A stretch of DNA of 62,454 bases from Cruorifilaria tuberocauda. Taxonomy: Eukaryota > Nematoda > Chromadorea > Rhabditida > Onchocercidae. Made by a program: the position numbers and the translations under genes. Positions 52,901 to 62,454 of this stretch are shown here, piece after piece (positions within the stretch are counted from its first letter, which is position 1; the number at the start of each line of letters is the position of its first letter). Location of the stretch: the NCBI GenBank assembly GCA_013365365.1, contig JABVXU010000331.1, positions 1 through 62,454 of the forward strand, given 5' to 3'. The notes below the pieces were generated by a model. That model saw nothing but the letters and a program-made list of their open reading frames with translations. It was not told where the DNA came from and made no database searches.

Positions 52901-55900
52901 AACTTTAATTAAACTTACCTTTATTAAAAATGTTTCCTTTTTATCATTTTTTTCCCGCACACTTGCTTTGATTTTTAATTGGTTACTAGAAATATCTCAA
53001 TCTTTTATCGTAAAAAATCTATCCTTATTTTTATTCAAAATTGCACTGTCGATATTCACCTTTAAGGCCTGTAAAAATAATACGTTTGGTTTCGCGTTAT
53101 ACGGTGGAAGATATGATACAGTGTCGTGCAGCTCAGAAACTTCAAATGACTCGAGAGATTTTAGAGGAGAATAGTGATGTTGGTAAATTTTTATAAAACT
53201 TAATTTGAATAACCAAACTTTATAAAAACTATGATGGAAATATAAAATGTTTTAAATTGGTTAAATTGAATCCATTGATTTTTTTATTTAGGAAAAGAAC
53301 TAACATTTGCGGAAATTTCTGATTTGATAATAAAAGGCTTGAATCGGTTGAGTAAGGAGAAAGATGGTTCTGAAGAACTAAATATGGAAAAAATTGAAAC
53401 ATTAGTCGGTAGAACCGATGAAAATGGTCATTGGATTCATGTTGCAGAAAAAAAAGTTGTGGTTAGTATCAGATAAAAAAATATAAAAATGGTATGCGGT
53501 GTATCTCATAAATTAGAAGTTTACGGTACGAGTTGTCGCATAATGTTAGTTATATTTTGGTTATATTTTGGTATGTAAAGGTGACCCCTATTGTGTATGG
53601 GCCAGGTTTCTGGAGAACGAGATTTTCGAGTAAATGGATCTAATTCATATAGAAGCTTTTCACAGACTATAGTCCGAACTGTGTTTTTAGCAATAAGAAT
53701 TTAGAGCATGCTCCATTATTTGAAATGGATGTGTTGAGACAGTTTTTATAGAGGAGCTTCCAAAGTTTTGAAGATTCACTTTAGAGTTCTAAGCAACCAG
53801 AATCTAAGACAAAAGAAAGTGGTATACGGGAAAATATGTACATCTTCGAAGGACGTGATTATAAGCAAGATGTTGCAGTTCTACAGGATATTTTGGTTGA
53901 ATCTAAAGACATGGAACCAGTTCGAAATATTTCGGTTGAACAGGGTAAGCATCTGAAAATGCCCAAATTCCTAGCACGATAATTTAAATTTCTAGTAGCC
54001 TTATGATTGTTAATGAGATTAGTCGGTTTGGGATCATTTAAATTCAAGGTTCTCTTCGTATTTCCATTTTTCCTGCTACAAGTTTTATTGATTTTTTTTT
54101 GTTCCTTGATTAACCGAGTAGTTATGATCCTAGGTAAATAGGAAATGAAAGTACCATTGTTTAATTTATAGTTATAACTTGCTGAACTATGTAAAAATTT
54201 GAAAAATTATTTTGTTACGAAAGGGTATGAATCTGGCCCAGTAAGAAATTAGTTGTATTGATGCTTGGATAGTGATTTTTGAAATTCGCTTACTGACGAC
54301 CGTTGACAATGGCTACTAGTAATCTAAATCTAATTAATCTGAAAATCTTCATAACAATTTGTCAACCATGCCTATGCACATTGTGTGTTGTATTTTATAT
54401 AAATTGATAGACCAATATCAGTTCAACAAATGAGAGTTTTGTATCCTCCATATATTACGTTTTTATGAGTTATAAATCATTTGTGAACTCCAGTGAAAAG
54501 GCGAACTCGTAGACCAATATCGAAAGAAGAAATGGATAAAAGAATCAAAAAACGAAAGGAAACATTAGAGCGGAAGAAAAGATTAAAAGAAGAGGAAATT
54601 GAGAGGAAAAGGAAGGAACGAGAGACGAGGAAGGCCATGAAATGGCTTGAAAATAGTAAATTCAGCTTTAATGTTTTTTCGAAAGTTTTTATAATGTAGC
54701 AATTCATATTCATTATATTCCCAGTAAAGTTTGAAAAATGACGACTTATTATTTCAGCTAATAGTTGACGGTCATAAAATTTTTGTGAAAGTTTGTTTTG
54801 AAATTTAGATTACAAAAGTGGTTCCTTACCTCTTCGAGAAATGTTTGAAGTTCAATACGAAATCAGTAGTACAGACTTTGGACCTCATTTCATTTACGGT
54901 AGCGTAACGGATACAGTAAGAACTCCACGTGATAATTCAGATCGTGCACTTATCGTTCATGTTGTAGACAATAGTGGTAAATTACTTAATTATTTTTGTG
55001 TCATAATTCAAGTTTGGGTTTCTTGATTAAATTTTTTTTAATTTAAATTCGAACATTTTTCATTGTTTGTACTTTTTTACAATGTATTATCTTGATATTC
55101 AGGGTTGTTTGGTCGTGGAGGTGTTTTTGGTGCTCTTAGGAGAAAGAGTCAACGAGTAGTAGATACTTATGAGTTAGCAAGCAAAATGGGTGATTTGCAT
55201 CTTGGTGATGCACATCTTATCGAAGATATTGCTGATGAGTCGCCTACAACTTTTCTCGAGCAAGATATGTATTCATTGATCACTTATATCTTCAGATTTG
55301 TACTTGTTTTTAGCTTAAAATAAAAATATATGATACTGATGAACAAGAAGCAGTCTTTTATTTTTAGTCTTTATTTTATCGTTTTTTCAAAGATCATAAA
55401 ACATTTGCGTTAGTCTTGTCATAAAATACTCTATATTTTCTGTTTCAGATGAAAGATTAAGAGACAATAGCGATTTTGATGGAGCTGGGCAGTCGACATC
55501 TGAAACTTTGCCTTTTAGTAGAAAAATCTCTGTAGTACTATTAGTAGCACAACATTGCCGCAGAAGAGGTTTGTTGTGTGCGGATTCAACATTTTTAATG
55601 TTTTTGAAATTTTCAAACTCAGTTTTAATCGAAATTTGTTTTTTAAAACTTTTTATTAATCTATCAAAATTTAAAAGATACGATTGCTTTTATTTACTAT
55701 TGGAACATATTGACCTTTTCTTTTTTCGCACCATTACTTTCGTAAACTATTTTGCTAATTGCAACATTCGAGGATTAATCATGAATTAATAAAAAATACT
55801 TTGCAATATTTTACAGATATAATTGATCAAGATGTTTTGGCAAAATGTCTTGAAAAGCTTGCGTTTTATGCGATAAACTCGAACGTCTTAAGTGTTCATA

Positions 55901-56812
55901 TGCCACGAATTGGCTATGATAAGAGGAATATTAGTTGGTATGCAGTTGAGCGGCTCGTTAGTCGCATTCTTGTTTCGAAAGGCGTTCACACTTATATCTA
56001 CTATTTCAACAGAAGAACAAACAGTGAAACTGGTGACAGTATTTGCATTAAGTTTTTGAAAATTTTCTCAATTTTGTGGACTTCAAATTAAACTTGTGAA
56101 TAATTCTTATGAGGATAGATGTATGCTTGAGAGGATTGCTTGAGAGGACCTATAATATGGTTTTCTTAGCTGAGTAGGTTCGATTTTTTATTTGACTTTA
56201 ACCATCGCTGTGGGTACAAAAATTTATACTTTCCAGTTCACGAAAAGACAATAATATTTGAATAAGAATCAGTTAATATCTTAACATTGAATATCAGCTG
56301 ATATGGACGGTGAACTGGTGCTGAGCAAAGATTTTAATATTAAATAGAAAAAATTATGGAAAAAAAATCAATTATGTTCTTCCCGCATCTAGTAGTTTGT
56401 ATGTATTTTGCAGATAGAGACGTAAGTGAACATCCAGATAATACGGAGAAAATTATACCACCGAAGAAAAGTAAAATGAACGATGAAATTAAAAACTATT
56501 TTGAAGTAAGTAACTATAAAAATTTTCTTGACTCAAAATAAGTGGAGAAATTACACCAGAAAATGAATGCTAACTGTAAAATAGGTTGAACTTTTCTATC
56601 AGAACTGGATTTACTTCACTTTGCCTTCTGTATGATGTATGTATATGATTTTAGTGATGTCTTATATTTTTCACTTTCTATGTCTTTTTCAATGTTTGAA
56701 TTTTTGAAATTCGAGGAAAAATCAAGTTCTGTTTGGAAACAAAAATGTTTTAGTGAAATACCATTGTTCATTTTACTTCCTGAAAATAATCTAATTGTTT
56801 TTCCAGGAATGA
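49980..56812 (+). CDS. ALC1/CHD1L-type chromatin remodeller (SNF2 ATPase plus macro domain)
   Basis: ATP-driven nucleosome remodeller of the ALC1/CHD1L family, whose macro domain binds poly(ADP-ribose) and releases autoinhibition at damaged chromatin. Nineteen exons close one frame of about 885 aa (human about 897): 49980-50022, 50390-50606, 50731-50848, 50932-51042, 51110-51260, 51494-51652, 51951-52064, 52309-52479, 52627-52855, 53067-53182, 53292-53461, 53794-53944, 54494-54655, 54809-54976, 55103-55268, 55471-55568, 55817-56032, 56414-56505 and 56807-56812. ATPase motifs: DEMGLGKT (residues 43-50), DEAH (145-148), [60 protein letters not shown]. Then the linker MYIFEGRDY, a basic coiled region, and a macro domain from about residue 660 ([54 protein letters not shown]). 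Start and second exon were chosen because [20 protein letters not shown] aligns with the family N-terminus. Confidence 0.95.
56533..56623 (+). repeat. Dispersed repeat, copy 1 of an inverted pair
   Basis: About 90 bases in the last ALC1 intron, roughly 80-85 percent identical by eye to the reverse complement of 58338-58428. Shared blocks include acaccagaaaatgaat, cttttctatca and tttacttcactttg. Confidence 0.75.
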
Positions 56813-57111
56813 TTGTTGGTTTCACAAAAGGAATGATTTAAAACGGTAAAACAATTGCACTTATGAATTTATTGGAAATTTAAGAGCGCTGAAAATTTCG
56901 TTTGACCACTTCATTATACTTCTTTCAAGCAAAGTCCTGAGATTTTTGGCTGGTACAAAAGTCTTATTTTCTTCATAACAATTTAAATATGTCAAATATC
57001 TGCAAAGTCAAATTGTTAAATAGTTGAATGAAGTATTTTTTTGCTTTTGCTTGTTTTGATGTATCGAGGATAGCAAATGAGATCCTGTAGGAGTGATACA
57101 GCTCTTGAAAG

Positions 57112-57230
57112 CATCTGTATGATCATACCACCTTGGAGGCACAATATCTCGTCTGATCTGTCAAGTCAAGCAACTTAGGGTTGCTTGATACTTGGATTGA
57201 GATGGCTTGGGAATCTCTGGTGTTATAGGC
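57112..57230 (+). rRNA. 5S rRNA-like sequence, probably a degenerate isolated copy
   Basis: About 119 bases align along their whole length with nematode 5S rRNA as I remember it. The best-conserved parts are gatcataccac near the 5' end, ctgatctgtcaagtcaagca around 57153-57173, and tacttggattgagatggctt followed by gggaatc (57188-57215), ending tgttataggc. A T-run at 57240-57244, where an RNA polymerase III terminator would sit, follows. Many differences from the remembered consensus are G/C to A/T changes, and the terminal helix pairs poorly, so it is likely a pseudogene. It is single, not in a tandem array, and I see no spliced-leader RNA gene in the flank. Confidence 0.78.
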
Positions 57231-57239
57231 AGTGCTCTG

Positions 57240-57244
57240 TTTTT
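57240..57244 (+). terminator. T-run after the 5S-like copy
   Basis: Five T residues about ten bases past the 5S-like 3' end, matching a polymerase III stop. In this AT-rich background a run of this length is common, so its meaning is limited. Confidence 0.35.
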
Positions 57245-58337
57245 CCAACGAAACTTTTCGACATGATTGTTCAACGTATTACAAACGTCGGTAGTTAGCC
57301 AAATTTTCGACTGCTGCAACTTAAAGTTCCGCAACTTTGCTCCTGAACGTCAACAAACAGAACCGTGCATAGGAGGTGGTTTGACTATTTGTTCATGTTT
57401 GATCAGATTTTTGTATGAATAACATTGAGAGCACTTTGTCATGAGCTTGATCAAAGATAATTTTTGCTTGGTATTTTTATAATTAAGATAATTTCTAAAT
57501 TCTTAATACTATATTTCCGAAATACACATAGCTTAATTTTAATTTGAATTGATCGCTTTTTGTAACAATTCATTGTACAAACAACAAATTTTAAAATAGA
57601 TACAAAGCTAGTTTGTAATGTTTTCAGAATCATTTATTTCAGAACTTACTGAAATTTAGGGAGGATTTTTGAGATCATGCGTTTCTGTATTTGTGAAGTG
57701 TGATCACATCAATTAATTCCTACATTTTTTTGTTTGAAAATTGGTGATTTTTTTACGTTACATAGAGCAAATATTATTATAATATCAAAGCTTCAACTAA
57801 TCGTTGAATTATTTTGTACAATTTGCAAAATTGTTGAAATATAAGAAAGCTCGAGATGTTCATTGTTTTGAATATGTGTTAGACTGCAATATGTTATAAC
57901 GAATTGTAATATTTTATTGAAAACAAAAACATTCTAAATAAGCAATTCAAATTGTATAAATTTTCATTAATTAGCATCAGCAAGAGATAAAAATCAAAGG
58001 TAATTTTTATAATCTCTTATTGGTTCAGCTTTATCATCTCATTAATTAACCAATTATTTAATGATAATTATGATCCGTTGTCTACCATTAGTTTTATTTA
58101 TCAAATTTTATTGTAAACTGTGTCCGATTGAAAACAAACATTCCAGCGTAATTTGCTGCTCTCAGACTAAATAGTGTTGCCACGTACACTCCTCTTAATC
58201 ACAAACTCAACAAACAGTCTCAAATTATTCTCTCGAGTCAATGAAAAGAACTGCAAGTGATTATTCCTTTTCTTGATAAGTTTTGATCATTGTATTATCA
58301 CGTTGAAAAAAAATAAAACCTTCTATCAAGTAAAAAA

Positions 58338-58428
58338 CAAAGTGAAGTAAATTCAGTTGTGATAGAAAAGCTCGATCTATTTTGCGACTGGTATTCATTT
58401 TCTGGTGTACTTTTTTCACTTATTTCGT
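58338..58428 (-). repeat. Dispersed repeat, copy 2 of an inverted pair
   Basis: Reverse-complement partner of 56533-56623, about 1.7 kb away, on the other side of the 5S-like copy. The similarity ends abruptly at the cactttg block. No terminal inverted repeats or target-site duplications are obvious. Confidence 0.75.
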
Positions 58429-59843
58429 ACCACACATAACTCTCGTTCAAAAACAATTTTCCAAAGCAAATTGCAACTAATAATTTTGAAGTTTTAAGCT
58501 TAACTTCCATGGAAAATCTGAATTTCGGAAGTACTTTCAGTAAATTTTAAATCGATTAGTAGCTTATTATGCCTTAACGAATTCTACTAATTCTTCGGGA
58601 TTTTTCATGTTATATAATATTAAATATATAAATACCTCAAAAATTTTTCTTTCCTAGAAAAAAATCTTTTTCTGCATTTTTTCATCCTTATATTGTTTAA
58701 ATAGCATACGAAATGATATGGTAAATTTACGAAGAAAAGGTATCTTGGAAAATAATTATATATGTACTTTGATGAGTACAGTTCATAGCTAAAAGTATTT
58801 GATGATTAACGTTGAATAATGTTACCTTATTTCGCATAAGGAAGTTAAGAAATTTTTGTAATATCTGTGGCAATTCCTTCTCATTGCTTTATATTACTTT
58901 TTGAAATATATATCGTTAAATAAGGTTGTATTTTAAATTTAAAACTACAAAATCAAACATCTAAAATTATATATATTGGTGCAAGTTCGAGAAATTTAAT
59001 AAAATGGTGAAAATTTGTCTGACAGTAAACTTTGCTGGTTATAGTAAATGTGAAAGAGAGAAAAGGTATGAGTAGGAAAAAGTGAAGTGATTATTTCTGA
59101 ATAAGCAAAGACAATTTTTTCAGTATATCGTTAAAAAGCCAAAGAAAGTACTTGGAAAGGGATTCTCTCTTTTATTCTTTTGATCATGAGCATCAATAGT
59201 ATTGATTAACAAAATTTTAACAAAAAAAAATTCTCCCCATTACCAAAATGACGATAATTGTGCGGAATTCAGTTACTCCGCTGATCCCCAAATTCGAAAA
59301 ACAGGTGAATGGATTTAACAGTTTCGTATATTTGCCGTTATTTGGTAGGATTTCTATAAATTCAAAGTTCTGTTTAGTGGGAGATTGGTAATTGATGAGC
59401 GAAGCGGTAGGGAAAGTAAGATCTCATCTGCTTCTGATATCGGTTACGGTCATCAGTCGATTCAGCTTGCTATTTCTCTCATTCTTTCTCGTCCTGCAAC
59501 CATGCTTTTTTCTTCCTCACTTTCATCACTATTATATTTGCAAAACGGACTTATTTAAAAATATCTCCACTATATCTGTTCTTCCTAACTCTATTTCCAT
59601 CAATCATATCAACACTTGTCATCTTTGATTGTTCTTGTTTCTAGTATCAGTCTCTGTTTGGCACTGTTTTCCTCCATTTTGATTTTTGAGCTTTCCTCTA
59701 CATATCAAGTTGTGAAAAATATTTGAATTTGTTGGCTTAACTCCATGACAGACAGCTGGCAACGCGAGAATTGCGATTGCTCATAGCGATAACAGTGATA
59801 TGATATTTATGTAAAGAAGACAGTTGGGCAATGCTTAATGATT

Positions 59844-59879
59844 TGATTGATTGATTGATTGATTGATTAATTGATTGAA
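59844..59879. repeat. GATT tetranucleotide microsatellite
   Basis: Eight to nine GATT units with one ATTA-type interruption, about 360 bases upstream of the YEATS gene start. Confidence 0.9.
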
Positions 59880-60236
59880 TCTAACTGATTGCTAAGCGAA
59901 AATTGTTGGAGGTTCAATTCCGTTTATAATGGCGACGTAGATAACTTTATTAGTCATACATCATTAGTGAATGATTTGTCTATACTTATTGCAATATGGT
60001 TGTTATTGACATTTTGGAAAAAAGTAATTTTTTCAGTATTCTTGTTATTCTTGTTAAAAGAGAGAATATGAAAGAATTTCAGTTCAGATCCATTCTAGAA
60101 ATAAATGATTTTTCTTTTGTCTCTTGAATACTTGTAGCTTTTTTTGAAAATTTTCTAGCATATAGAATTATCAGCGAGCCAGTTACAGATTGCACAATAT
60201 TTATTTCCTTTCTTCGATCCAATTGAGTAAAGAAAA

Positions 60237-62454
60237 ATGAGTAACGATACGAAATATTTTGTTCGCTTGCGAATCGGACACAAGTAAGTTTGTTTTCTTA
60301 TGAAAACAGTGGGTTTTTTAAAGTTTTTAGAAAGTTAAATTTTAAAAAATAAAAAAGTAAATCGAATTCACATGCTACCGATGACATTATTTTATCATTT
60401 TTTATCTTTAAGATTTGAAAACTCCTTAATATCTAATTCCCTTATTGCATTGAGAAATATGGATTTTTTTTCATAGATACAAAGTTTCTAATAGTCTCTC
60501 TTTGGCAACATAACTTGTCCTCACGTTCAAATTTTTGGAATGGCGGCTTCTTATATGCTACTAATATGTAAGAAAGCCCTATTCCAAAAATTCAAGTAAA
60601 AAAATTTGCGATAAATTGAAACATATATAGCAACAGTTTTTGGATGTGAAATAAAGCATCAACATCAAATGACTCAGTCATTTGCCAAATTGTTAATCAA
60701 AAAGAAATTTTATATTTCATCTGTAAAAGCTGGTTTCTCTAGTACGAAAATTACTTTTCATTTATTTTGCTTTTGATTGAGTTATGCAATTTTTATCTGA
60801 AACATATCACTTATAAAATTTTTTGACGAATGAGTTTGAATGATTGAGACAATTGTCATCATTTAACATTCGTTTAATCCACTTAATCTATCGTTTGAGA
60901 TTCTTTCTTAATATTTTTACTAAAAGTGCTTTTAGATCTGAAATGCTTGATCGTCCAACGTCGACTGGCATGACTCATCGATGGACAGTATTTGTACATT
61001 CTTTCAGTGGAATGCCATTTACGGATCGCAGTTTTATTTCAAAAGTTGAATTTTGTTACTGCATGAAATTTTCGTACAGTATATATATATATATATCGTC
61101 ATCATTGTAAAAAAATTTTTTCTAACATCTTGTATTTAAGCCAAGAGGGAAAGATGAATTCGTAAAAATATCTGATTATCATCATAAAAATTTAATTTGT
61201 TAATCGCAGTTCAGGAATTCAAACATCTAGAGGTTCCTAATTAAAACGCCATCAAAATCTAAAATTATTCGTGTTTTGATGTTTCGCTGGTCCTGATATT
61301 TGCTTTAATGTTTTGAAGCTTTTTTTTAGGCAGTCAGTATTTGTAGGTTGTGTTTGAACTACATCCTGATTTCTCGTCTCCACGACGAGTTGTAAAAGAA
61401 CCTCCTTTTGAAGTGAGCGAACTGGGTTATGGCGGATTTTCAATTCCAATTCACATTACTTTTACAGGCGCAAGCAAAGTTTATAAATTAACATATGACA
61501 TGAATCTTGTACTAGGTGAGCTTAATTTATTGGTTTCAGACTTTTTTCAAATCGAAGTTTAGATAATATTTTATTTTTAATAGCTGTGTTCAATTTTGAA
61601 TAAAAATCTCCAAAAAATAAGTCCTTTTCAGAAAAGTATAACGAACAATTCATTACGCAGACTATTGAGATGAAACAACCGTCGTCATCATTTCGAGAAT
61701 TGATTTTAAAGTATGGCGGGGCTAAAAAGGATTCTGATAAGCGAAAGGAAAAGTATCGGTTGCGGAAAGGAACAACAAGCTCTTCAGAAGAACCGGCTCC
61801 AAAAAGGGAAAAAGAGAAAGAAAAGGGTCGTTCTGGAAGCAATCCACCTCTAAGTAAATTAAAAATCCCACGCTCTCTCGTTGATGGCGAAAGAAGGCAA
61901 AAAAGTTCTCAAGTGAGTAATTCGATTTGTTATTGGTAGATTTGGACAATTATTGTTACTCTCAACCTGATTCGTTGAGGTCTAATAAAATTATAGAACA
62001 TCATGCTTTTATTACGTAACAATTCACCGGAACAGTAGAGAAGTACTCTTACAAATTTTACTCAAACAGAGATATTTATTTTTTTAAACCACTTGAATTT
62101 GATTCGTACAGGATATTTTTTTGAATACTATATAAACACCTTCAATTTTTATTTCAACCCTGATGAGTTATCATATGAGATAATTATTCTTTTAGTCCTC
62201 TTCATTTGAAAATATCGCAAATATTCCTAAGTCAGTAATTCTCGTGGAAGCCAAAGTATCATCGAATGGAAACCAAAGTATCATGGAACCAAAAACGATT
62301 GTTCTACCCGAAGTGAAACAAATAGAGACGATGAGTTCGGAGCCATCAACATCTACCGAATCGAATTGTTCGGATTCAGAAACTTCAAAAATCACAACGG
62401 AAAGTACCTTATCAATGACTCCAATGCTTGAAAGCGACGGCATGGTATTATTTT
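60237..62454 (+). CDS. AF9/ENL-type YEATS-domain protein, 5' part (runs off window)
   Basis: Nuclear reader of acylated histone lysines; AF9/ENL proteins recruit elongation and DOT1L complexes. Exons: 60237-60283, 60936-61044, 61347-61515, 61632-61912 and 62196 to the window end, all with GT-AG borders and closing phases. The protein begins MSNDTKYFVRLRIGHKSEML, and the YEATS domain fills about residues 5-135: THRWTVFVHSF, KVVFELHPDFSSPRRVVKEP, LGYGGFSIPIHITF and KYNEQFITQTIEM. The His and Phe of ELHPDF and the GYGGF loop correspond to residues lining the acyl-lysine pocket of AF9. A Lys/Arg/Glu/Ser-rich segment (EEPAPKREKEKEKGRSG) follows, then a Ser/Thr/Glu-rich stretch, as in family members before the C-terminal AHD. 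That C-terminal partner-binding domain lies beyond the window. It is closer to AF9/ENL than to GAS41 because of this long charged tail. Confidence 0.9.

Larger units (their letters stand above)
56813..60236. other. Spacer between the ALC1-like and AF9/ENL-like genes
   Basis: Holds the 5S-like copy, one member of the inverted repeat pair, a GATT microsatellite and AT-rich filler. A minus-strand frame starting at ATG 58510 lies seven bases after an acceptor-like attcag, with a hydrophobic start (KLLVAICFGKLFL), but it runs into the repeat copy and has no clear continuation. Confidence 0.5.

Noticed and set aside
58298..58510. Minus-strand frame with a signal-peptide-like start
   Set aside because: Most of it is the dispersed repeat shared with the ALC1 intron, and no continuation exon or poly(A) signal supports a gene.
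59909..59925. tRNA B-box-like GGTTCAATTCC
   Set aside because: No acceptor, D or anticodon stems can be drawn around it; a chance match to the B-box.

Overview
The window is eukaryotic, AT-rich DNA whose genes are split by many short introns with T-rich (tttcag-type) acceptors. The gene content points to a nematode: an UNC-38-type acetylcholine receptor subunit, an ARID3/CFI-1 transcription factor, an AF9/ENL YEATS protein, a stray 5S rRNA-like copy, and acceptor-like sites a few bases upstream of several start codons as expected for spliced-leader trans-splicing. A spirurid/filarial worm is my best guess, but that is inference from base composition and gene style only. There is no sign of bacterial, plasmid or CRISPR content.

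Layout. (1) About 640-4090, minus strand: remains of a nicotinic acetylcholine receptor alpha subunit resembling UNC-38. Eleven exons are recognisable, but it carries at least four frame-breaking indels and one in-frame TGA in place of a conserved Trp, so I call it a pseudogene. (2) About 4.2-28.9 kb: a long gene-poor stretch with degenerate ATT/ATC triplet tracts, a CT microsatellite, one near-perfect hairpin at 18.6 kb and one weak candidate exon at 4.2 kb. (3) 28947-42875, plus: an ARID3/CFI-1 gene rebuilt from ten exons whose phases all close (about 600 aa), with introns up to 4.9 kb. (4) 43831-45610, minus: a small five-exon gene I do not recognise (about 225-230 aa, hydrophobic N-terminus, five N-glycosylation sequons), lying tail-to-tail with CFI-1. 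(5) About 46.2-47.5 kb, plus: three phase-compatible coding-like segments, tentative. (6) 49980-56812, plus: a complete ALC1/CHD1L-type chromatin remodeller rebuilt from 19 exons (about 885 aa: SNF2 ATPase, linker, macro domain). (7) 57.1 kb: a degenerate 5S rRNA-like copy, bracketed by two inverted copies of a roughly 90-bp repeat. (8) 60237 to the window end, plus: the 5' part of an AF9/ENL-type YEATS protein.

Three of the intact genes encode nuclear regulators: an AT-rich DNA binder, a poly(ADP-ribose)-gated remodeller and an acyl-lysine reader. They have separate promoters and no operon-like spacing, so I infer no joint function from their proximity. The most unusual items are the decayed cholinergic receptor copy, the unrecognised glycoprotein-like gene that only appears after splicing short exons together, the ALC1 gene with a PIP-box-like C-terminus, the 28-bp-stem hairpin, and the isolated 5S copy between inverted repeats.
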